From the NCBI GenBank assembly GCA_029884455.1, contig JAOUHU010000010.1:1-64000 (forward strand): DNA of 64,000 nucleotides, given 5' to 3'. Of the stretch, positions 45,112 to 53,400 are shown piece by piece. Position numbers and translations under genes: made by a program. The DNA is from Gammaproteobacteria bacterium (GTDB lineage: Bacteria > Pseudomonadota > Gammaproteobacteria > Steroidobacterales > Woeseiaceae). The notes under the pieces are model-generated. The model saw only the letters and a list, made by a program, of their open reading frames with translations, made no database searches and was not told where the DNA came from. Every line of letters starts with the position of its first letter. Position 1 is the first letter of the stretch.

Positions 45112-46578
45112 TCAACCTCCGGAATTCGACAACGAACTCCATAACAACAACGCGGCATAGGCACGCCAGGGCCGCCAGGCCTCGGCGCGCTCGCACAAGA
45201 TTTTGCTTCCCGCTGTACCCCGCAAACCGACCGCCTGCAACAGGCCAAGGTCCGAGGCCGGAAATGCATCCGGGTTTTTGCACACCCGCATCGCAACATA
45301 CTGCGCGGTCCAATCGCCAATTCCCTTGATGGCGGTTAACTCGCGACATAAATCGTCCGGCGTCCGCGCAGCGTCAAACGTCAGGCTGCCATTGCACACT
45401 GCCTTAGCGACACGCCGGATCGTGTCGGCGCGGCTCGTGACCAGCCCAAGCTCGTTGAACCGTGCGCGGCACAGTTTTTGTGGCGCAGGGAAAAGTCGAT
45501 CGAGCCTGAGCTCGCCATCTAGCGTGGCGGGCACGGCGACGCTTTCACCGTAACGCTCGGCGAGACGCCCGGCCAGTGTCGTTGCCGCTTTGACCGACAC
45601 CTGCTGGCCGAGAATGGCGCGCACCGTGAGTTCGAATCCGTCCCAGGCCCCGGGTACACGGATACCGGGTTGCTGCTGCAGCAAATCTTTGAGCAGCGTG
45701 TCCTTCGCCAACAGCTTGCGGATTTCACTCACCGGGGCGTCCAGGTCAAATATCTCGCGCACGCGTTGCACGAGCGGCAACAGGCTTTGCGTAGCCACGC
45801 CATGTACTCGCAGGCACAAACTGTTCGTGCCCCGGTCCGGGCCACACTCGATAACACCCGGCTGGCCGTCGATGCGGATAGTCCGAAAATACCGGTCTGC
45901 CTGTACCTGTTCTACGCCAGGGGTCGCTCGACCGGCGAGAAACGCAATAATGCCGTCCCAGTCGTATGGGCTTCGCCAGGGCAAGCGCACGCTCAAAACA
46001 CCCGACAGTGCCAAATTGTTGTCGCGTCGTTTACGAAGCTCGCGTGGCGCGCGGCCGTACGTGTTTTGAAAGGCGTCGTTGAATCGGCGCAGGCTGCCGT
46101 AACCGGCTGCTGCGTAAATCCGGTTCATCGGCAGGTCCGTTTCATCGATCAGGCGTTTTGCGAAATGCAGCCGCTGTGTGTGCGCAACAGCCTGTGGCGA
46201 CGCACCGAGGTGTTTCCTGAATAAGCGCCGCAGATGCCGACTCGTCACTCCGAGCCGCATTGCGAGTTCCTCGATGCCGCCGTCGTCGAGTGCGCCTTCA
46301 GCGATCAGCCGCAGACCACGACGAACTGTGGTTGACGATCCGCTCCACGCGGGCGTCCCCGGCGCGCACTCCGGACGGCAGCGCAGGCAAGGGCGGAAGC
46401 CGGCCTCTCCGGCAGCGGCCGCACTCGGATAGTACGTGACATTGTCTTTTTTCGGCATCGTTGCCGGGCAGATCGGCCGGCAGTAGATTCCGGTCGTTTT
46501 TACGCCAACGAAAAAGCGGCCATCAAAGCGCGCATCGCGCGACAGCCGTGCCCGTTCGAATATTTCGTGCTGTTGCAT
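45112..46578 (-). CDS. Ada-type zinc/AraC regulator fused to AlkA 3-methyladenine glycosylase
   Basis: A 488-residue fusion. The Ada methyl-phosphotriester domain has zinc ligands in CRPIC and CLRC (Cys33, Cys37, Cys64, Cys67). An AraC-type double HTH follows (about 90-185; MRLGVTSRHLRRLFRKHLG and YGSLRRFNDAFQNTYGRAP). Then come the AlkA N-terminal domain and the HhH-GPD glycosylase with KGIGDWTAQYVAMR and catalytic Asp in FPASDLGL. The Ada O6-methyltransferase domain is absent and is supplied by the neighbouring ogt. Such a protein could sense methyl damage and activate its own operon while excising bases. ATG 46578 is preferred over 46608, where the extra residues lack homology. Confidence 0.93.
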   Translation of the reverse strand: MQQHEIFERARLSRDARFDGRFFVGVKTTGIYCRPICPATMPKKDNVTYYPSAAAAGEAGFRPCLRCRPECAPGTPAWSGSSTTVRRGLRLIAEGALDDGGIEELAMRLGVTSRHLRRLFRKHLGASPQAVAHTQRLHFAKRLIDETDLPMNRIYAAAGYGSLRRFNDAFQNTYGRAPRELRKRRDNNLALSGVLSVRLPWRSPYDWDGIIAFLAGRATPGVEQVQADRYFRTIRIDGQPGVIECGPDRGTNSLCLRVHGVATQSLLPLVQRVREIFDLDAPVSEIRKLLAKDTLLKDLLQQQPGIRVPGAWDGFELTVRAILGQQVSVKAATTLAGRLAERYGESVAVPATLDGELRLDRLFPAPQKLCRARFNELGLVTSRADTIRRVAKAVCNGSLTFDAARTPDDLCRELTAIKGIGDWTAQYVAMRVCKNPDAFPASDLGLLQAVGLRGTAGSKILCERAEAWRPWRAYAALLLWSSLSNSGG

Positions 46579-46638
46579 GCCGCCAGTATACGCCCGCGAA
46601 CAGCGCAAACTAGCCGGAATCGGACCTGTATACCCGCA

Positions 46639-48096
46639 CTATTGGTTGAGGCCACCAACGCACATGTACTTGATTTCCAGGTAATCATCGAGGCCGTACT
46701 TCGACCCTTCGCGACCCTGGCCTGACTCTTTCATGCCGCCGAAAGGCGCCATCTCGTTCGAGATAATGCCTTCGTTGATGCCAACGATGCCGTATTCGAG
46801 ACCTTCGGCGACGCGCCAGACGCGACCGATGTCTCGCGAATAAAAGTAACAGGCGAGACCGAATTCCGTGTCGTTCGCCATCGCAATGGCTTCAGCCTCG
46901 GTCTTGAACTTGAACAGCGGTGCAATCGGCCCGAAAATTTCTTCCTTAAATACCTTCATGTCTTTGCCGACATTCGTCAGTACAGTCGGCTGCACATAAC
47001 AGGCACCAAGATCCGAGCCGCCGCCACCGACCGCAACTTTCGCTCCCTTGGCGACCGCGTCCTCGACGAACGTCAGTACATCGTTGGCCGCGCCTTCATT
47101 GATCAAGGGTCCCATGTTAACGCCGCTGTCGGTGCCGACGCCGAGCTTGAGGCTCGCCATGGCACTCACCAGCCTCGCCGCAAACTCATCATAAATGCCT
47201 TCCTGTACCAGGATACGGTTCGCACAAACGCAAGTCTGACCGGCGTTACGAAACTTGCAGATCATCGCGCCTTTCACCGCCGCGTCCAGGTCGGCGTCGT
47301 CAAACACTATAAACGGCGCATTGCCGCCAAGTTCCATGGAGGTGCGCTTGACCGTGGCCGCACACTGCTCGATCAGTAATTTGCCGACCGCGGTGGAGCC
47401 CGTGAACGTGAGCTTGCGGACGATCGGGTTGGCGGTGAGTTCGGCGCCGATTTCGCGGGTGATGCCAGCCACGATATTGATTACGCCGGCAGGTACACCG
47501 GCGCGCTCCGCGAGCTCGACAATGGCGAGGGCCGACAGCGGCGTTTCGTTTGCCGGTTTGCAAACCACGGTGCAGCCCGCGGCTAGTGCCGGCGCGATTT
47601 TCCGCGTCAACATCGCATTCGGAAAATTCCATGGTGTAATGCAGGCCACCACGCCAACCGGTTGCTTGATCACGATGACGCGCTTGTCGTTGCTCGGGCC
47701 AGCCAGCGTGTCGCCATAGATGCGCTTGCCTTCTTCGGCGAACCATTCGATATAACTGGCGCCATAGGCAATCTCGCCCTTGGCCTCTGCAAGCGGTTTG
47801 CCCTGTTCGGCCGTCAGGATCTGCGCGAGGTCATCCTGCGCTTCCATCATCAGCGTGTACCAGCGGCGCAATATCGCTGCCCGTTCCTTCGGCACTTTAT
47901 TGCGCCAGGCCGGCAACGCGCTGTGCGCCGCTTCGATCGCGCGACGCGTCTCCACGGTGCCGCATTTTGCAATCCTGGCTATCGTGTCGCCATTTGCCGG
48001 ATTGGTGACTGCGAGGGTCGCGCCACTGTCAGCATCGATCCACACGCCGTTCACGTAGGCCTGTGTTTTCAATAATTTTTTATCCGAAATCTGCAT
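46639..48096 (-). CDS. gabD: Succinate-semialdehyde dehydrogenase
   Basis: NAD(P)-dependent oxidation of succinic semialdehyde to succinate in 4-aminobutyrate or polyamine breakdown. The 485-residue ALDH has PWNFPNAM (Asn157), MELGGNAP (Glu255) and the catalytic Cys289 in GQTCVCANR, with the adjacent second Cys typical of redox-regulated GabD enzymes. ATG 48096 (MQISDKKLLK) is preferred over 48129. No transaminase gene is nearby. Confidence 0.9.
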   Translation of the reverse strand: MQISDKKLLKTQAYVNGVWIDADSGATLAVTNPANGDTIARIAKCGTVETRRAIEAAHSALPAWRNKVPKERAAILRRWYTLMMEAQDDLAQILTAEQGKPLAEAKGEIAYGASYIEWFAEEGKRIYGDTLAGPSNDKRVIVIKQPVGVVACITPWNFPNAMLTRKIAPALAAGCTVVCKPANETPLSALAIVELAERAGVPAGVINIVAGITREIGAELTANPIVRKLTFTGSTAVGKLLIEQCAATVKRTSMELGGNAPFIVFDDADLDAAVKGAMICKFRNAGQTCVCANRILVQEGIYDEFAARLVSAMASLKLGVGTDSGVNMGPLINEGAANDVLTFVEDAVAKGAKVAVGGGGSDLGACYVQPTVLTNVGKDMKVFKEEIFGPIAPLFKFKTEAEAIAMANDTEFGLACYFYSRDIGRVWRVAEGLEYGIVGINEGIISNEMAPFGGMKESGQGREGSKYGLDDYLEIKYMCVGGLNQ

Positions 48097-48213
48097 TGCA
48101 GGAATTGCTCCGGTGACGAACGGGGGCAACGATTATGGATTCCGCCGCCCAAGGGCGCAATGTCTGTGCCCCTGGGCGTCAGAATGTGGCGCGTCACGAC
48201 CTCGAGGACAGCG

Positions 48214-48963
48214 TCAGGCTGCCTCGGTCTTGCCTCGCCCGAGCCAGCCTGCCACTTCATCCGCACCACCAATATGATGGCCGTTTACAAAGACTTGTGG
48301 GTAGCTGGTGCGGTCTGCGACTGCACGCAGAGTGCGATCCGTATAGTCGCGATTCAATACCAGCTCTTCGAACTCGATACCGGCATCGGTCAGCATTCCC
48401 TTGGCGCGCGCGCAGAACACGCAACCTGGCCGGGAGAAAACCGTGACATCGAGCGGCCGCGACGCATGCGGATCGAGGTGTGCCAGCATTGTATCCGCAT
48501 CGGATACCGAGAACGGGTCGCCGGGCTGCTCCTTTTCAATGAACATCTTTTCGATAACGCCATCGCGCACCAGCATCGAATAGCGCCAGGAGCGCTTGCC
48601 AAAACCAAGCTCGTTCTTGTCCACCAACAGGCCCATGCCGGCGGTAAATTCGCCGTTGCCATCCGGCAGGAAGGTAACGCGATCGGCGCCCTGCGCAGAT
48701 TTCCATTCGTTCATGACGAAGGCGTCATTGACAGACACACAGATAATCTCATCGATGCCGCGAGCCGCAAACAAAGGTTGCAGCTGGTTGTAGCGCGGCA
48801 CGTGTGACGACGAGCAAGTCGGCGTAAATGCGCCCGGCAGCGAGAACACGATTACGGATTTGCCCGCGAATATGTCATCGCTGGAGCGATTTACCCAGCT
48901 ATGGTCCTCGCGGGTGCGGAAAATGACGTTCGGGACGCGTTGTCCCTCGATTGACTTGATCAT
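48214..48963 (-). CDS. Peroxiredoxin-glutaredoxin hybrid
   Basis: Fused Prx5-type peroxiredoxin and glutaredoxin, which reduces peroxides with glutathione. The peroxidatic Cys50 is in [12 protein letters not shown], and the glutaredoxin CXXC is Cys181/Cys184 in [11 protein letters not shown], with [15 protein letters not shown] downstream. ATG 48963 has GGAG six bases upstream, while an ATG at 48975 would lie within that ribosome site; hence 249 residues. dps and oxyR next to it form a peroxide-defence cluster. Confidence 0.93.
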   Translation of the reverse strand: MIKSIEGQRVPNVIFRTREDHSWVNRSSDDIFAGKSVIVFSLPGAFTPTCSSSHVPRYNQLQPLFAARGIDEIICVSVNDAFVMNEWKSAQGADRVTFLPDGNGEFTAGMGLLVDKNELGFGKRSWRYSMLVRDGVIEKMFIEKEQPGDPFSVSDADTMLAHLDPHASRPLDVTVFSRPGCVFCARAKGMLTDAGIEFEELVLNRDYTDRTLRAVADRTSYPQVFVNGHHIGGADEVAGWLGRGKTEAA

Positions 48964-48989
48964 TGCTTTCTCCATTCAGGTTAATAGTT

Positions 48990-49457
48990 TCAGGCCAGCA
49001 TGCTGCGCAGCATCCAGGCGTTCTTTTCATGTATTTGCATGCGTTGCGTCAGCAAGTCGGCGCTTGGTTCATCGTTGGCCGCGTCGGCCTCCGCGAATAC
49101 CTCGCGCGCAGTTCGCGCGACCGCTTCCTGACCGAGCACGAGCTGGCGGATCATTTCGGCAGCGTCTTCGTCGCCGCTAGCCTCGCGGACCGATGCCAGT
49201 TCCGCGAACGCCGTGTACGAGCCTGGTGCCCGCACGCCCAAGGCGCGGATTCGCTCGGCGATTTCGTCAACCGCAGCTGCAAGTTCCACGTACTGCGTCT
49301 CGAACATCTGATGCAGCGCGGAAAAGTGTGGCCCGGAGACGTTCCAGTGATAATTATGCGTTTTGAGATACAGCGTGTAGCTGTCCGCCAGCAGTTTTGA
49401 CAGTCCCGCGGCAATCTTCCCGCGCTGTACTTCGTCGATACCAATATTGATTTGCAT
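48990..49457 (-). CDS. dps: Dps-family ferritin-like DNA-protection protein
   Basis: Dodecameric iron-storage protein that uses hydrogen peroxide to oxidise ferrous iron. The 155-residue protein has the ferroxidase ligands His37, His49, Asp64 and Glu68, with the same spacing as E. coli Dps. It lacks the Lys-rich N-terminal tail used for DNA binding in E. coli, so it may act mainly in iron and peroxide detoxification. It is 26 bases upstream of the hybrid peroxiredoxin on the same strand and diverges from oxyR. Confidence 0.94.
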   Translation of the reverse strand: MQINIGIDEVQRGKIAAGLSKLLADSYTLYLKTHNYHWNVSGPHFSALHQMFETQYVELAAAVDEIAERIRALGVRAPGSYTAFAELASVREASGDEDAAEMIRQLVLGQEAVARTAREVFAEADAANDEPSADLLTQRMQIHEKNAWMLRSMLA

Positions 49458-49551
49458 TGCTTCAGCTCCCGATTCAGTGAGGCCATACTAGGCTTGGCAA
49501 TCTCATTGGTAAAATGGTTTAATTAGTACGCAACAATCGATAAAATCGAAT

Positions 49552-50442
49552 ATGAATTATCCCAGCACAAAACAACTGCAATACTTTGTCGCACTGACCG
49601 ACGCCGGCCATTTCGGCCGCGCGGCGGAGGCCTGTTTTGTTTCACAGTCGGCCTTCAGTAATGCGATCCAGGCACTGGAAAACACCCTCGGTGTACAGCT
49701 GGTTGACCGCACCAACCGGCGTGTCACGATTACCGCCGTGGGCCAGGAAGTGAACACGCTGGGAAGGCTGGTGCTGCGTGACCTCACGGATCTGGTCGAG
49801 ACTGCCGCTGGCGGGCGCGCGCCGCTCGAATCAGACCTCAGGCTTGGCGTGATTCCGACGATCGCGCCCTTTTTGCTGCCGCGGGTGCTGCCGAAGCTGC
49901 GCCGCGCGTATCCGAAACTGCGGCTATTCCTGACAGAGGACCAGACTGGTCGCCTTTACGATCGCCTGATGGACGGCGAACTGGACCTGTTGTTGCTCGC
50001 CCTGCCCTGGGAGATGCGCGGCGCCGAACAGAAGACCTTGTTCAAGGATGAGTTCCTGCTCGCCTGCCGCGCAGGGACAAAACGCGTCGATCCGAACGAC
50101 TATCGCTTCAACCGCCTCGATGCCGACAGCATCCTGTTGCTCGAGGATGGACATTGCCTGCGCGACCACGCACTGGCTGCGTGCAAGGTACAGAACCTGC
50201 AGAAAGTGCAGCGCTTTGCAGCCAGCAGCCTGTTGACACTCGTGGAGATGGTGGATGCCGATCTCGGCATCACGTTTCTGCCGGAGATGTCACTGCAATC
50301 GGCACTGTTGAAAAACACGAAAGTGCGACTGTACCCGCTGCGCGACAGCAGTTATCGCAGTATCGGTCTCGCCTGGCGGCGCGGCTCGAACCGGGCGAAA
50401 GAATTCGGTTTGCTTGGGGAGTTCCTGACCGAAAACCGCTGA
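49552..50442 (+). CDS. oxyR: Hydrogen peroxide-sensing regulator OxyR
   Basis: LysR-type activator of peroxide defence, 296 residues. The N-terminal HTH is LTDAGHFGRAAEACFVSQSA followed by FSNAIQALENTLG. The redox switch cysteines are Cys202 and Cys211 in GHCLRDHALAAC, with the CX8C spacing of E. coli OxyR. It diverges from dps across a 94-base AT-rich gap, the expected place for OxyR binding to both promoters. I could not pick out an unambiguous tetramer site there. Confidence 0.95.
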   Translation: MNYPSTKQLQYFVALTDAGHFGRAAEACFVSQSAFSNAIQALENTLGVQLVDRTNRRVTITAVGQEVNTLGRLVLRDLTDLVETAAGGRAPLESDLRLGVIPTIAPFLLPRVLPKLRRAYPKLRLFLTEDQTGRLYDRLMDGELDLLLLALPWEMRGAEQKTLFKDEFLLACRAGTKRVDPNDYRFNRLDADSILLLEDGHCLRDHALAACKVQNLQKVQRFAASSLLTLVEMVDADLGITFLPEMSLQSALLKNTKVRLYPLRDSSYRSIGLAWRRGSNRAKEFGLLGEFLTENR

Positions 50443-50473
50443 CGGCGAGGCATCCCCACCGCCGCCGCCCGGG

Positions 50474-53400
50474 CTACATGGTGCCGGTCAGGCTGAGGAA
50501 CACGCCGTGATGATCGTAGCTCAGGTCGGTAAGGTCGTCGGAAAAGTCGGTGAAGTTATAGCCAAGACCGACTTTGAGGTGGTCGCCAATATACCGCGAC
50601 AAAGTGGCCAGCGCGCCGCTGCGACGCTCATCCAGGTCGGCCATTTGCAACATGCGCGCTTCGAGCAGCACTTCCCAGTTTTTGCGGAAGCGGTAGTCGC
50701 CGCGCAGCACAAACAGGCTCGCGTTGTTGTCGAAGAATTCCAGGTTCTCGCGATCCAGGCTCGTCTGGCTCAGGCGATAGGCATATTTGCCGCCCAGCGT
50801 CACGGATGATGTGAGATCGTAAGTCACATCCACCGCTGCGATGTGGCTCTTCTGGATGAAAGTCGTGGCAAGGCTTTGCAGGCCGATCTGCTCGGTCGTC
50901 GGCACGTTGTAGAAGTAGGTGTACTTCACCAGCGTGTTCAGGCGGTCGTTGCTGACCGGGCGATAGGCGTAGCCGAGAACCGCTTCCGTGTAACCGCCAT
51001 CATAGAAAGTGCCCAGCGAGCTCGTGCTTTCTGAATAATTCAGCTTGCCGAGCAGGCGCGCCGCCGGATTGATCTGGTATTTGAAGTTGCTGCGGAACAG
51101 CCAGGTTTCGCGCTCGTTACTGCTGAGGTCGAGTTGTTCTGCCTCGTCGTTGCGATACTCGATGCCGCTCGCGAATTGCAGCGAGCCGGTGTTGTAGCCG
51201 ACCTGCACGCCGCCGGCCAGGCGGTCAGTATTGGCGCCCGTCTGCGTATCCTGCAACGTGCCAATGTCCGAGGTGAATCCGAATCTCCATTTGACATTCG
51301 GCACGAAGTTAACGCCGGTGGCGTGCGTGAGTCCTGTCATCGATTCGCTCTGCTGGAAGCGCTCTTCAAGGTAGACGCTGGTGCTGTCAGCGAGGCGCGT
51401 CTTGACGCCGGTGACGAGATTGCCCTGGCTGCCGCGAATGATGCGCATCGCGTTGTCGGTGCGTTCGTTTTCCAGCGCGTAGTTGAGATACAGGCTGGTG
51501 CGTTCGGAATGCAGGTAATTGGTGCCGAGTTTGCCACCCTTGCCGAGGTCGCCGTCGGATACCTCTGCATCGATACGCAGCTTGTCCGACATGCGATAAG
51601 AGCCGCCGATACCAACACGTCCGTTTTCCTCACGATCGCCGGTCACGGAAAGTGTGTCCTGCACAAACAGGTGGGTATTCCAGGTCGACCTGGAGTCATA
51701 ACCGACCTGCAGTACCGCGTCGCTGCGTTCTCCCTGCTCCTGGGTCAGCGGCACGATGATGGAATTGTCGAGGCGTTCGTCCTTGCGGTAGCCGGCCTTG
51801 AGATCCCAGTTTTCGGTGAAGCGATAGCCCAGGTTGTATTCCTGGGCCTGGGTGTCGACGCCCTGCTCCTGAGTGCGGTTGTCAAACTTGGCGCCCAGTG
51901 AGAAGCGACTGCCAAACGGCAGGGTCAAGGCACCGCCATAGTTCCGGGTGTCGGTCAACGCCAATTGACCCGGTGCCGAAAAGCCCGCGTCCGCTTCCTG
52001 CACGTAAACACTCAGCTTGCCGTCAGTGAAATCGACGAAATCGCCAAGATCAACGCTGATGTCGGCACGGTGCGAAGCCGCTTCGGCATCCACGAACGAC
52101 GCCGGATCATAGGAGTCGAACTCGAAGCCGCCGTCGACAGAGGTCGTCGCCAGAGACACCAGCCCTTCGCTTTGTGCCTGCTGCAGCTTGACCCAGGAAC
52201 CGGCGCTCCAGCGCAGCGTAACATCGGCCGCGTTCAGGCTGCTGTCGGTATCATCCTGTTCGTTGAGGTTCGTGGTCACGCCAACCTTCACGTAGTCGCC
52301 CAACCAGTAATGCAGCTGGCCACCGGTCGCGAGCGCCTCGATGTCGCCAAAACCGGGCGTATATTCGTAGCGCACCACGAGGTAGGCTTCATCGCCCGAC
52401 ACGGACCCGCTGCGCACCAGCAGGCCATCGTCGGAGGTTGCGGCAAGCGGCTGGGCCAGCAGGATACGTCCCTGCAGGTAGTCGATGTCGTAATCCATCG
52501 CCGGCGTCAGGTTGACGACACCGGTCACAATGCCCGAGGCCTTGTCGCGCAGTTCGATGCGCACACTCTCGGAGCCGGCCAGGATGTCCTGCTGTTGCAG
52601 GAAATAGAGCGAGCCGCCGGTGCCGCGGAATTCCTCGCGGTTGCCTATGGTGCCGGGCTCGGCGGCAAAGGCATTGGCCACCAGGCGCCGGTCGCCAAAC
52701 GTGGTGGCGCCTTCCGACTGGTAATGCAGGTTGGCGCCGTACAGGCCACGATCGACCTGCGCGAGCTCATTCTGCATGTAGGCAATCTTGAAGTTGCCCC
52801 ACTGGCCATAGTCATCGCCCTTGCCAAGCCGCACGAACAGCTTGCCCATGGTCGGCGCCATTTCCGCAACCGTGCCGTCATCACCAAAGGTCGGGTAGTA
52901 ATAGTCGGGATCGATGCGACGGAAAAACGCTTGCGGCGACTTGTCCATGAAATTACTGAACAGCGAGTCCAGCGACCCTTCTCGCGTATCCGCGCTCGCA
53001 GTCAGCTTCCAGTGGTCACCGAACTTGCCGTTGACAAAAAATGCGAGGCGGCCGTCGGTGTTCGAATCGTAGTCGTAGTCGGAGTTTTCACCCTGCAGCA
53101 GTTCGATCGGGCCATTGCTCGAGCCCTGCGACAGCGTCAGGTCCGCCATGCCGACATAAAACCAGTCTTTGGGCTTGAACTCGAAGTCGCGCAAGTACAG
53201 CTCGCCGCCGCCATCCTCGTCCAGCACCGCGACTTCCACGGTATGCGCACCTTCGGGCAGGATTTCTTCGGAGACAAAGTTGCCGCTGATATCGACGGGA
53301 ATCGGCCGTCCGGCGACCCAGACCTGCTGCGCCTCGGAAATACCGCTGCCGCGCACACTGACCGTGCCGCTCGACAGGCCGATATTGTGCATGCGCAGGC

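Noticed and set aside
48130..48175. Hairpin GCCCA...TGGGC in the gabD-Prx gap as a terminator
   Set aside because: The stem is fair but no U-run follows on either strand, so it was not called.
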